In this document: piece after piece, positions 49,830 to 58,294 of the stretch
Layout of the letters: every line of letters starts with the position of its first letter
How positions within the stretch are numbered: the first letter of the stretch is position 1
Assembly: GCA_963703555.1 (NCBI GenBank)
Contig: CAVPEV010000032.1
Span: forward strand, 1-64,000
Source of the DNA: CAVPEV01 sp963703555
GTDB taxonomy: Bacteria > Actinomycetota > Actinomycetes > Actinomycetales > Cellulomonadaceae
DNA length: 64,000 nt
Direction of reading: 5' to 3'
Notes under the pieces: model-generated
The model's input: only the letters and a program-made list of their open reading frames with translations
The model's database searches: none
Told to the model about the DNA's origin: nothing
Program-made: the position numbers and the translations under genes

Positions 49830-51011
49830 ATGACCAGCACACTGACCGACAAGGCCTACATCGCCGGGATCGGGGAGACGGACTACGTCCGCGGCACGCC
49901 GAAGAGCGAGCGCCAGCTGGTGCTCGAGGCCTCGGTGGCCGCGTGCCGGGACGCCGGCATCCAGACCAGCTCGGTGGACGGCGTCGTCATGGCTTTCCGG
50001 GACTCGCCCACCAACGAGGACTTCATCGCCGCCCTCGGCATCACCGACCTGCGCTTCCATGCTCACGTGCACATCGGCGGGGCCTCCGCGGTGGCGTCCG
50101 TGGTCCAGGCCGCGGCCGCGGTGGCGGCGGGCCTGGCCAGCCGGGTGATCGTCGCCACCGGCTGGAACGCCTTCTCCACCCCGAACCGGCTGAGCTCCGG
50201 CTCGCAGGGGCCGGGGACCACGGTGACCGGCATCCCCGGTGCCGAGATCCGCGCCAACGTGGAGTACCCCGCGGGCCTGCTCGTGCCGATGCAGTGGTAC
50301 AGCCTGCACGCCAACCGGTGGTTCCATGAGACGAAGGCCGACCCGGCCGGCATGGCGACCGTCGCCCTGACCACCCGCCGGCACGCCCACCTCAACCCGA
50401 AGGCGTACATGCGGGACCGCGACCTCACCGAGGAGCAGTACTGGGCCTCGCCGACGCTGGTGAAGCCCTTCCACCTCTTCGACATCTGCCTGGAGACCGA
50501 CGGCGCGGCGGCCGTGCTCGTCGTCTCCGCCGAGGAGGCCCGGGCCATGGGCGCGCGCGCGGTCGCCATCGCCGGCGGTGCGGAGGGGCACGCGGACTCC
50601 CCCGACGACCTGTCCAGCCGACCCGACATCCTCAACATGGGGATCACCAAGGCCGCCGGGCGGGCGTTCGCGATGGCCGGGGTGAGCCGGCAGGAGATCG
50701 ACTTCGCGGAGATCTACGACTGCTTCACGTTCGTCGTGCTGCGACAGCTGGAGGAAATGGGCTTCTGCGGCCGCGGCGAGTCGCCGGAGTTCGTCGCCGG
50801 CGGACGGATCGCGCTGGGCGGGCAGCTGCCGGTCAACACGCACGGCGGGTTGCTCTCCCAGGCCCACGTCGTCGGGATGAACCACGTCGTGGAAGGGGTG
50901 CGCCAGCTGCGCGGGGAGGCCGGCGAGGCCCAGGTGGCCGGCGCCCACATCGGGCTCGTCACCGGCTACGGCGACTTCTCCGACGGCTCGCTGGTCATCC
51001 TGCACAACTGA
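49830..51011 (+). CDS. thiolase-fold acyl-CoA lyase (SCP-x/Ltp type), no N-terminal Cys
   Basis: A 393-residue thiolase-superfamily protein of the lipid-transfer-protein type. The N-terminal active-site position where thiolases have Cys reads HIGGASAV (about 81-88), so Claisen cleavage is unlikely. Tyr296 in EIYDCFTF and the NTHGGLLSQAH loop fit the retro-aldolase members such as Ltp2, which act with a DUF35 partner; the next gene is a DUF35 protein. CAAGGAGCTC precedes the ATG, the same ribosome site as the partner gene. Confidence 0.8.
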   Translation: MTSTLTDKAYIAGIGETDYVRGTPKSERQLVLEASVAACRDAGIQTSSVDGVVMAFRDSPTNEDFIAALGITDLRFHAHVHIGGASAVASVVQAAAAVAAGLASRVIVATGWNAFSTPNRLSSGSQGPGTTVTGIPGAEIRANVEYPAGLLVPMQWYSLHANRWFHETKADPAGMATVALTTRRHAHLNPKAYMRDRDLTEEQYWASPTLVKPFHLFDICLETDGAAAVLVVSAEEARAMGARAVAIAGGAEGHADSPDDLSSRPDILNMGITKAAGRAFAMAGVSRQEIDFAEIYDCFTFVVLRQLEEMGFCGRGESPEFVAGGRIALGGQLPVNTHGGLLSQAHVVGMNHVVEGVRQLRGEAGEAQVAGAHIGLVTGYGDFSDGSLVILHN

Positions 51012-51110
51012 CCGATCTCACCCGACCCTGCACCCGACCCCGTGGTCGGCGTCCTGCACGCCGGCTGGCCCCCGGACCCCGGGTGGCCCCCAGACCAAGG
51101 AGCTCGAACC

Positions 51111-51545
51111 ATGACGACGACGACCGACGTCCCCCGCCCCGTCCCGGCGATGCCGGACAGCCCGCTCTACCGGGCCTACTTCGCCGGCCTGCGCGAGCAG
51201 GCCATCCGGGTGCCCCGGTGCACCGACTGCGGCGTCCTGCAGTGGCCACCTCGGGAGCTGTGCGGGCACTGCCAGGGATCCTCGTTCGAGCAGGTCGACG
51301 TACCCACCGTCGGCGAGGTCTACACGTACACCGTGATGAACCGGGCGTTCCACCCGTGGTTCCGGGACAAGGTGCCCTACGGGGCGGCCGTCGTCGAGGT
51401 CGCGCCCGGCGTGCGCATCCTCGGCCGGTACGCCGGGGACGACGTCGAGTCGCTGCACTGCGGCCAGCGCATGGTGGCGGTGTTCGACGACCTCGGCGCG
51501 GACAGCGGCTCGATCGCCTGGCGTCCCGCCCGGGCCACCCGGTAG
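51111..51545 (+). CDS. DUF35 OB-fold zinc-ribbon protein, partner of the lyase
   Basis: A 144-residue protein: N-terminal zinc ribbon Cys-x2-Cys ... Cys-x2-Cys (CTDCG and CGHCQ) and a C-terminal OB fold (YTVMNRAFHPWF, PYGAAVVEVAPGVRILG). DUF35 proteins bind acyl-CoA and form complexes with thiolase-like enzymes. It is encoded just after the lyase with a matching ribosome site. An upstream start would add 23 Pro-rich residues without support. Confidence 0.88.
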   Translation: MTTTTDVPRPVPAMPDSPLYRAYFAGLREQAIRVPRCTDCGVLQWPPRELCGHCQGSSFEQVDVPTVGEVYTYTVMNRAFHPWFRDKVPYGAAVVEVAPGVRILGRYAGDDVESLHCGQRMVAVFDDLGADSGSIAWRPARATR

Positions 51546-51553
51546 CCGTCCCG

Positions 51554-52543
51554 GTGCACGCCACCAGCACCCTCCCGGACGCCTGGCCGGCCGGCTCCCC
51601 GCCCCTGGAACAGGTCCGTGACGACGTCTGGGCGCTGGCCCAGCCGATGACCCAGGCGTACCTGCGGTACTCGTTCGCCTACCTGCTGCGGGACACCGAC
51701 GGCTGGTTCCACGTGATCGACCCCGGCTCGGAGTCGGCGAGCAGCTGGGCGGGCCTGCTCGACGCCCTGACAACGCTCGGCGCCTCCCCCGCCGACGTCC
51801 GGTCGATCACCGGTACCCACCTGCACCCGGACCACATCGGCGTCATGGAGCGGCTGCGCCGGGCGTCGGGGGCAGCCACCCAGCTGCAGGTGACCGAGCG
51901 CGACGCGCTGTCCGGCGGCGCGCTGCAGGCGTGGGCCACCCGGTCCCCCGCCGACGACCTGACCCGGTGGGGCGTGCCCGACGACCGGTGGCCCGAGCTG
52001 CTGGGGATCGGGGACGACGTGCCGCCCGCCTCCCCGGCCGGGGTCGACCGCGCCCTGGTGGACGGCCAGCGCCTGGACATCCCCGGGTTCGACATCACGG
52101 TCATGCTCACACCGGGGCACACCTCCGGCCACATCTGCCTGCGCGACGACTCCCGTGGTCTGCTCTACTCCGGCGACCTCCTGCTGCCGACCATCTACCC
52201 CGGTCTGGGGCTGGGCGGCCTGAGCTCGTCGAACGCGCTGGCGGACTACCTGGACAGCCTCGAGCGGGTCAGCCGGTACCCGGACTACGAGGTCCTGCCG
52301 GGCCACGGCTACCGGTTCCTCGGCCTCGCCGAGCGGGCCGCCCAGTCCGCCGAGCACCACCTGCGGCGCACCCGCGAAGTCGCCGCGGCCATCGCGGGCG
52401 ATGCCACGCCCACCACCTGGCAGGTCGCGTCCCGGCTCACCTGGTCGGCCGGCTGGCACAACCTGCACGACGTCTACCTGTACTCCGCGCTGCTGCAGAC
52501 CGACTGCCACCGCGACTACGTCCTCAACCACCCGGGGGACTGA
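51554..52543 (+). CDS. metallo-beta-lactamase-fold hydrolase
   Basis: A 329-residue MBL-fold protein. The metal-binding motif THLHPDHIG, a later His in TPGHTSGHI, Asp in YSGDLLLP and His in LPGHG make a complete di-zinc site. A C-terminal helical region (about 240-329) with DVYLYSALLQ fits the long-form members. As the last gene of the CoA operon it may release the product from CoA or open a ring or lactone; the substrate is unknown. GTG start nine bases past the DUF35 stop. Confidence 0.82.
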   Translation: MHATSTLPDAWPAGSPPLEQVRDDVWALAQPMTQAYLRYSFAYLLRDTDGWFHVIDPGSESASSWAGLLDALTTLGASPADVRSITGTHLHPDHIGVMERLRRASGAATQLQVTERDALSGGALQAWATRSPADDLTRWGVPDDRWPELLGIGDDVPPASPAGVDRALVDGQRLDIPGFDITVMLTPGHTSGHICLRDDSRGLLYSGDLLLPTIYPGLGLGGLSSSNALADYLDSLERVSRYPDYEVLPGHGYRFLGLAERAAQSAEHHLRRTREVAAAIAGDATPTTWQVASRLTWSAGWHNLHDVYLYSALLQTDCHRDYVLNHPGD

Positions 52544-52566
52544 GCCGGGGGACCGAGCCGGGGGAC
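52532..52566. repeat. 13-bp direct repeat after the MBL gene
   Basis: About 2.7 copies of a unit built around GAGCCGGGGGAC, the first within the last codons and stop of the MBL gene. The 290-base space to 52,833 otherwise holds only the 17-bp array described separately. Confidence 0.7.
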
Positions 52567-52661
52567 GGCGACCCACGCCCGTGCGAGCGCGGGCACGCGG
52601 TGCGTCACACCTCAGCGCCTCGGGTCTGCGTGGGCCACTCCTCGACCTGTTGCCGCAGCGC

Positions 52662-52719
52662 CCTCCGCACGGCACTGCCCTCCGCACGGCACTGCGCTCC
52701 GCACGGCACTGCGCTCCTG
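52662..52719. repeat. 17-bp tandem repeat in the MBL-DksA spacer
   Basis: Three near-identical 17-base units (CCTCCGCACGGCACTGC or GCTCC...) at 52662-52678, 52679-52695 and 52696-52712, and a 7-base fragment. No gene is predicted across it. Confidence 0.9.
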
Positions 52720-52833
52720 CGAGCTGTTGAGCCACCTGCGCCAAGGTCGCCCGGCGGGGGACGTCTTCGACGACCTCCCTGGGCAGCACATCCACATCGT
52801 CAACGCAGCTGCCTGGCGACGTACCGTTGCCGA

Positions 52834-53193
52834 GTGGCCTCCCGCGACCAACACCTGCGCGAGCTCCTCGGGCAGGAGCACGCCGAGGCGCTCGGCCGGC
52901 TGGACGGCACCCGGCGGGAGCTGGCCGCGATCGTCGACGCAGCGCGGGACAGCCCCTCGGACGACGAGCACGACCCGGAGGGCGCCACCATCGCGTTCGA
53001 CCGCGCCCAGCTGGGCGCCCTGGAGCGGTCCGCCGTCGACCGGCTGGCGGAGGTCGACGCGGCGCAGGCCCGGCTGGCGGCCGGGACCTACGGCCGGTGC
53101 GAACGGTGCGGCCGGCGGATCCCGGGCGACCGGCTCGCCGCGCGCCCCACCGCGCGGCTGTGCCTGGAGTGCGCAGCGCGCGCCACCGCATAG
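52834..53193 (+). CDS. DksA/TraR-family zinc-finger protein
   Basis: A 119-residue protein with an N-terminal helical hairpin and a C-terminal zinc finger CERCGRRIPGDRLAARPTARLCLEC (Cys-x2-Cys, 17 residues, Cys-x2-Cys). DksA proteins enter the RNA polymerase secondary channel, but many short actinobacterial members have unknown targets; the acidic tip residues of DksA are not clear. The GTG start fits the family length. Confidence 0.85.
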   Translation: MASRDQHLRELLGQEHAEALGRLDGTRRELAAIVDAARDSPSDDEHDPEGATIAFDRAQLGALERSAVDRLAEVDAAQARLAAGTYGRCERCGRRIPGDRLAARPTARLCLECAARATA

Positions 53194-53230
53194 GCTGCCC
53201 GGCAGAGATCCCGCACCCTACGGAAGACCC

Positions 53231-54427
53231 ATGCACCGGCTCACCCACGCCGCCCAGCACTACGCCTGGGGCTCGCCCACCGCGATCCCCGAGCTCCTGC
53301 GTGTTCCGGCCGACGGCCGGCCGCTCGCCGAGGCCTGGTTCGGCGCCCACCCGTCCGCGCCGGCGACGCTGGTGCTGCCCGACGGGCCGGTCGGCCTGGA
53401 CGCGGTGGTCGCCGCAGACCCGCCGGCCGCGCTGGGCGAGGACGTCGTGGCCCGGTTCGGGCCGACCCTGCCGTACCTCATGAAGCTCATCGCGGCCGAC
53501 CGCCCGCTGTCCCTGCAGGTCCACCCCGACCGGGACCTGGCCCGGGCCGGGTTCGCCGCCGAGGACGCGGCCGGCATCCCGTTGGACGCCGCCGACCGCA
53601 GCTACAAGGACACCAACCACAAGCCCGAGCTCGTCTACGCGCTCACCCGGTTCGAGGCCATGGCCGGCTTCCGGGCCCCCCGCCGGGCCGGCGAGCTGTT
53701 CACCGGGCTGGACGCCCCGCTGGCTCGGCGCCTGCGCGCCCGGCTGGCCGCGGACCCGTCCGTCGGGGGCATCCGCACGGTGTTCCACGCCCTCCTGGAC
53801 CCGGCGGCCCGGCCCGACCCCGAGGCGGTCGCCGCGGTGGCCGCCGCATGCGCGGCCCGGCTGGCCGCCGGCTCCCCGTCCCCCCGGGCGGACAGGACGG
53901 TGGTCCGGCTGCAGGCCGCCTACCCCGGGGACCCCGGCGTCATCACCTCGCTGCTGCTCAACCCGGTGACCCTGGAGCCCGGGGACGCGCTGTTCGTGCC
54001 GGCCGGGGCGGTGCACGCCTACCTGTCCGGGCTCGCCGTGGAGATCCAGGCCAGCTCGGACAACGTGCTGCGCGCCGGGCTGACCCCCAAGCACGTGGAC
54101 GTGGCCGAGCTGCTGCGGGCCGTCGACTACGTCGCCGCCCCGCCGATCCGGATCGCGCCGGAACGGTTCCACGGCGCGACCGTCGTGTACTACGCGCCGG
54201 TCGACGACTTCGAGCTGTCCGTCACGACGGTGACCGACGACGCGACCCACCCGTTGCCGGGCCGGGGACCCCGGATCCTGCTCTGTCTGGCCGGGACGGC
54301 GACGGTGGCCACCAGCGAGGACGGCACCCTCACCCTCACCCAGGGCCAGGCCGCCTTCGTGCCGGCCTCCGACGGCCGACTCACGATCACCGGCCAGGGC
54401 ACCGTGGTCCAGGCCGACGTGCCCTGA
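53231..54427 (+). CDS. manA: mannose-6-phosphate isomerase, class I
   Basis: A 398-residue enzyme interconverting mannose-6-P and fructose-6-P, feeding GDP-mannose for cell-wall glycans. QHYAWGSPTAIPELL at the start, AEAWFGAHPSAPA, PLSLQVHPD (metal His), YKDTNHKPELVYALT (metal Glu and His) and FVPAGAVHAYL are the family blocks in order. ATG at 53231 is well placed; the gene follows the DksA-like gene by 37 bases. Confidence 0.95.
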   Translation: MHRLTHAAQHYAWGSPTAIPELLRVPADGRPLAEAWFGAHPSAPATLVLPDGPVGLDAVVAADPPAALGEDVVARFGPTLPYLMKLIAADRPLSLQVHPDRDLARAGFAAEDAAGIPLDAADRSYKDTNHKPELVYALTRFEAMAGFRAPRRAGELFTGLDAPLARRLRARLAADPSVGGIRTVFHALLDPAARPDPEAVAAVAAACAARLAAGSPSPRADRTVVRLQAAYPGDPGVITSLLLNPVTLEPGDALFVPAGAVHAYLSGLAVEIQASSDNVLRAGLTPKHVDVAELLRAVDYVAAPPIRIAPERFHGATVVYYAPVDDFELSVTTVTDDATHPLPGRGPRILLCLAGTATVATSEDGTLTLTQGQAAFVPASDGRLTITGQGTVVQADVP

Positions 54428-54450
54428 CCCACCGGCCGTGCCCGGCAGGT

Positions 54451-54464
54451 CCGCCGAGCGGCGG
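54451..54464. terminator. hairpin between convergent manA and EAL-HDOD genes
   Basis: CCGCC-GAGC-GGCGG, a 5- to 6-bp stem, in the 51-base space between two convergent genes. It may serve both. Modest stability, no T run. Confidence 0.45.
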
Positions 54465-54478
54465 CCACCGCCCCGCGG

Positions 54479-55738
54479 TCAGCCCGCCTCGTCGGACACG
54501 GCGTCACCGGCCGACCGCTCGGCGCGGAGCACGCTGGACAGCAGCTCGCGGGCCTCGCGGACCCCGGTGAGGTAGGCGAGCGACACCTGCAGCGGGGTGT
54601 ACGGCTCGCCGAGCTGCGGCTGCTCGCCGACCGCCGCGGCCCGCACGTACTCGTCGAGCACGTCGCAGGCCAGCACGGCGTCACGGCCGGGGGCCGGCCG
54701 GTGCAGCTGTGCGCTGAGCTGGTCCACCCCGGTGCCGAGCAGCCCGGCGATGATCCGCAGCAGCTCCTCGGTCGAGGCGTCGACGGGTTCGGCCGGGTGC
54801 AGGATCTCCACCGCACGGGTGCGGGCCAGGGTGGCCAGCGCCAGCTCGTCGTCGTGGTGCCCCACCGCCGCCATGACCTCCAGGATCAACATCGCCCGCA
54901 GCCGGTCCTGGCCGAGCAGCACGAGGGCCTGCAACAGGTTGTGCACCGGCAGCGCCGTGCCGGCCGCCGAGTTCACCGCCCGCAGCACCTTGAGCGCGAT
55001 GGCCGGGTCCGCACCGGTGAGCCGGGACAGCGAGCGGTAGGTCATCTGCTCGTCCCCGAGCCGCGCCAGCAGCCGGCCGGCCAGCTCGGCGTGGTGCACC
55101 AGCGTCGGGCGGACCAGCACCGCCGGCCGGTGGAAGTGGTAGCCCTGGAACAGTTGGAAGCCGGCGTCCCGGGCCAGCTCGACGTCCCGCGCGGTCTCCA
55201 TCCGCTCGGCCACCAGGGTCGCCTGGGGCGCGTCGGACCGCAGCTGCGCACCGAGCCGCACCAGCGCCTGCGGGCCGACGCCGGCCAGGTCGACCTTGAC
55301 ATAGTCCGCCAGCCCCAACAGCGGGCCGCGGCGGTCCTCCCCGGCGAAGTCGTCCAGCGCGATGGCGTAACCGCGGTCGCGCAGCCGGAGCAGACCGGCC
55401 ACGACGTCCTCGTCGACGCACACCTGCTCGAGCACCTCGAGGACGACGCCGTCGGGAGGCAGCGGCACGGGCAGGTCCCCCACGACGAAGGACCGCGGCA
55501 CGTTGACGAACAGCCGGCCGTCCCCGGCCATGTCCTGGACGCCGAACTCGCCCATCGTCGCGGCGATGACGGTGGCGGTGGCGAAGTCGTCGTCCACGCC
55601 GGGCCGCACGCCCGAGACGGTGCTCGCGGCGTCCGGACGGAACAGCAGCTCGTGCCCGACCACCTGGCCCAGCACGTCGTAGATGCCCTGGCGGGCGATG
55701 CAGACGTCGTGGACGCGCCCGCGGGCGCCATCTGCCAT
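54479..55738 (-). CDS. EAL-HDOD signalling protein with near-intact EAL motifs
   Basis: A 419-residue EAL plus HDOD protein. Unlike the copy at 37917 it keeps most EAL sites: HELLF for the EAL motif, LFVNVPR (Asn), VLEVLEQ (Glu), IALDDFAG (DD), VKVDL (Lys) and VAERMET (Glu), and FQGYHFHRP. The HDOD half has IALKVLRAVNSAAGTALP and ALVLLGQDRLRAML. It may bind or slowly cleave c-di-GMP. A FliA-type site (CGCA-N16-GCCGAT) lies 64 bases upstream, linking it to motility although it is 15 kb from the island. Confidence 0.87.
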   Translation of the reverse strand: MADGARGRVHDVCIARQGIYDVLGQVVGHELLFRPDAASTVSGVRPGVDDDFATATVIAATMGEFGVQDMAGDGRLFVNVPRSFVVGDLPVPLPPDGVVLEVLEQVCVDEDVVAGLLRLRDRGYAIALDDFAGEDRRGPLLGLADYVKVDLAGVGPQALVRLGAQLRSDAPQATLVAERMETARDVELARDAGFQLFQGYHFHRPAVLVRPTLVHHAELAGRLLARLGDEQMTYRSLSRLTGADPAIALKVLRAVNSAAGTALPVHNLLQALVLLGQDRLRAMLILEVMAAVGHHDDELALATLARTRAVEILHPAEPVDASTEELLRIIAGLLGTGVDQLSAQLHRPAPGRDAVLACDVLDEYVRAAAVGEQPQLGEPYTPLQVSLAYLTGVREARELLSSVLRAERSAGDAVSDEAG

Positions 55739-55801
55739 CAGCCGACCCCTCCCGCCTCGCCAGGCCGCCGGCCCGCTCGGGCCGGGACCTCCGGACCACT
55801 C

Positions 55802-55827
55802 ATCGGCCGCACGGGGGCCGGTCTGCG
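55802..55827 (-). promoter_or_regulatory. possible FliA-type promoter of the second EAL-HDOD gene
   Basis: CGCA (one change from CTCA), 16 bases, GCCGATGAG on the minus strand. The -10 block and the following AG match the flagellin promoter exactly. Confidence 0.55.
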
Positions 55828-55831
55828 CAGA

Positions 55832-55910
55832 TCGGTGCGGCTCGACGTGGGGTCGGTGCGGCTCGACCTGGTGTCGGTGCGGCTCGACCTGGGGTCGGTG
55901 CGGCTCGACG
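55832..55910. repeat. 21-bp tandem repeat between the EAL-HDOD and helicase-partner genes
   Basis: Units start at 55832, 55853, 55874 and 55895 (last one partial), each TCGGTGCGGCTCGAC plus a six-base variable end. The array separates two divergent genes and directly precedes the ATG at 55931. Confidence 0.9.
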
Positions 55911-55930
55911 CGCTGCGTATCGTGGTGGGG

Positions 55931-58252
55931 ATGGCCTCGTTCATGTCCTTCCTGCGTGCGCGCAGCGACGACGACCTCGTGGTGCTGCTCACCCGCCGTC
56001 CCGATCTGGCCTCCCCCAGCCCGTCGACGCTGACCTCGCTCGCCGCGCGCGCCACCAGCCGGGTCAGCCTGGACCGGGCGCTCAGCGGCGTCGACGCGGC
56101 GGTGCTGCAGGGGCTCGAGGCGCTCGTGGTGGTGGGCCGGCCCGAGCCGGCGACGCCCGAGGACGTCCTGACCGCCGTGGGGGCCCAGAGCCCGGCCGAC
56201 CGCACCCGGCTGCTGGAGGCCCTGGACCAGGCCGTCGTCCTGGCGCTGGCCTGGCCCGACGCCGGCGGCCTGCGCCCGGCACCCGGGCTCGCGGAGGTGC
56301 TCGGCCCGTACCCGGCCGGCCTCGCGCCGGACACCGGGCCGGTGCCCCGCCCGGAGGCGCTGGCCGACCTGTCCGACGTGCCGCCCGGGGCGCGAGCCGT
56401 CCTCGACGCCCTCACCTGGGGGCCGCCCGTCGGTGTCCGCCCCGGCCCGGGCACGCCGGCCGCCGCGGCGGTGGACTGGCTGCTGCACCGCGGCCTCCTG
56501 GTCCCGGCGGAGAACAGGCACGTGCTCCTGCCCCGTGCCGTCGCGCTGGCGCTGCGGCACGGCCGCACGCACCGCGCCCCGGCCCGGCCGCCGGTGACCG
56601 GCACGGCCCGCCGGGACCGGGCCACCGTCTCCGCCGAGTCCGCGCAGGCCGCCGAGGCGGTCGTCCGGGCCGTGGCCGGACTGGTCCAGGCCTGGCAGGA
56701 GGCGCCGCCGCCGGTGCTGCGGTCCGGCGGGCTGGCGGTGCGCGAGCTGCGCCGCGTCGCCGGCCTGCTGGGCACCGACGAGCCGACGGCGGCGCTCGTC
56801 GTCGAGCTGGCCGGGGCGGCCGGGCTGGTGGCGGACGACGGCGAGGAGGAACCCGCCTTCGTGGCCACTGCGGAGGCGGACACCTGGATCGCCGGTGAGC
56901 TGCCCCGCCGCTGGGCCGCGCTGGCCCGCGCCTGGCTGGTCGCCCCCCGCGTCCCGTGGCAGGTCGGCGAGCGCGACGACCGCGGAGCGGTCCGCACCGC
57001 TCTGGGGCCCGCCGTGCAGCGCGGTTGGGCGCCGCGCCTGCGCCGTGCCGTGCTGGATGAGCTGGCTGCGCTGCCCGCCGGCAGCGCACCCTCCCTGGAC
57101 GACCTGCTCGCACTGGTGCGCTGGCGCAGTCCCCGGGCCGCACCGCCGGCGGCGACGGTCGAGGGTGTGCTGACCGAGGCCGGCAGGCTGGGCCTGCTCG
57201 GCGCCGGGGCGCTCGCGCCGGCCGGCCGGGCCCTGCTCACCGGCGCGGACATCGAGGCCGCCCTGGTGGCCAGCCTGCCCGACCCCGTCGACGACCTCCT
57301 GCTCCAGGGGGACCTCACCGGCGTGGTGCCCGGCCGGGCGACGCCGGCGCTCGACGCGCTGCTCGACCGCACGGCCACGGTGGAGTCCCGCGGCGCAGCG
57401 CTGACCGTCCGGTTCACCGAGGCGTCCGTGCGGTCGGCCCTCGACGCCGGGATGGACCCCGAGGACCTGCTCGCCGGCCTGGCCTCCCACGCCCGCGGGC
57501 AGCTTCCCCAGCCGTTGACCTACCTCGTCCACGACGTGGCCCGCAGGCACGGTCGGCTGCGGGTCGGTGGCGCTGCCGCGTACCTGCGCTCGGAGGACCC
57601 CCCGCTGCTCGCGGGCCTGGCCGAGGATCCCCGGCTGGCCCGGCTCGGCCTGGTCCGCCTGGCGCCGGGTGTCATTGCGTCCCAGGCGCCGCCCGCCGAG
57701 CTGCTGGCCGCGCTCCGCGAGCACGGCCTCGCCCCGGTGGCGGAGGGGCCCGGCGGGCAGGTGCTGCGCGCCCAGCCCGGCGCCCGGCGCCGTGCGGGCC
57801 ATCCGCCGCCCCGACCGGCCCGTGCCGCGGCCACCCCGTCCCCCACCGACGAGGAGGCGCGCGTCGCGCGCGCCACCGCCCTGGTCCCCGAGCTGCGGCG
57901 TGCCGAGGCGGCCCGCGCCGACGCGCCGGCGTCGGCCGGCGGGGCCGAGGGCGCGCCGGGTCCGGCCGGGGCGGCCGGGCCCGGCGCGGGGGGCACCGGG
58001 GCGGGAACAGTGGACCCCGTCGAGGCGTTGGCCCTGCTGCGGCAGGCTGCCGAGGACCGGGCCGAGGTCTGGATCGAGGTCGCCGGCCCGCGCGGGGTTC
58101 CGCAGCGCCGGTTGGTGCGACCCTTGCACGTCGAGGGTGGCCGCCTGCGCGCCCTGGACCCCGCACGCGAGGCGGAGATCACCGTCACCGTGCACTCCAT
58201 CGCGTCGGCCACCCTCGCATCGACCACGGACCGCACCACCGCCACCCGCTGA
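55931..58252 (+). CDS. helicase-associated domain protein, partner of XPB
   Basis: A 773-residue protein of the actinobacterial type always seen beside the bacterial XPB helicase. The N-terminal half is a helical, winged-helix-like region (FMSFLRARSDDDLVVLLTRRP); the C-terminal half carries the XPB-type helicase-associated domain (QPLTYLVHDVARRHGRLRVG). No ATPase motifs are seen. A low-complexity Ala/Gly/Pro linker is near 690. A role with XPB in DNA repair or transcription is inferred. ATG at 55943 is an alternative. Confidence 0.78.
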   Translation: MASFMSFLRARSDDDLVVLLTRRPDLASPSPSTLTSLAARATSRVSLDRALSGVDAAVLQGLEALVVVGRPEPATPEDVLTAVGAQSPADRTRLLEALDQAVVLALAWPDAGGLRPAPGLAEVLGPYPAGLAPDTGPVPRPEALADLSDVPPGARAVLDALTWGPPVGVRPGPGTPAAAAVDWLLHRGLLVPAENRHVLLPRAVALALRHGRTHRAPARPPVTGTARRDRATVSAESAQAAEAVVRAVAGLVQAWQEAPPPVLRSGGLAVRELRRVAGLLGTDEPTAALVVELAGAAGLVADDGEEEPAFVATAEADTWIAGELPRRWAALARAWLVAPRVPWQVGERDDRGAVRTALGPAVQRGWAPRLRRAVLDELAALPAGSAPSLDDLLALVRWRSPRAAPPAATVEGVLTEAGRLGLLGAGALAPAGRALLTGADIEAALVASLPDPVDDLLLQGDLTGVVPGRATPALDALLDRTATVESRGAALTVRFTEASVRSALDAGMDPEDLLAGLASHARGQLPQPLTYLVHDVARRHGRLRVGGAAAYLRSEDPPLLAGLAEDPRLARLGLVRLAPGVIASQAPPAELLAALREHGLAPVAEGPGGQVLRAQPGARRRAGHPPPRPARAAATPSPTDEEARVARATALVPELRRAEAARADAPASAGGAEGAPGPAGAAGPGAGGTGAGTVDPVEALALLRQAAEDRAEVWIEVAGPRGVPQRRLVRPLHVEGGRLRALDPAREAEITVTVHSIASATLASTTDRTTATR

Positions 58253-58294
58253 CAGCCGCCACCGACCGCACCACCGCCCACGGACAGGAGCCCC

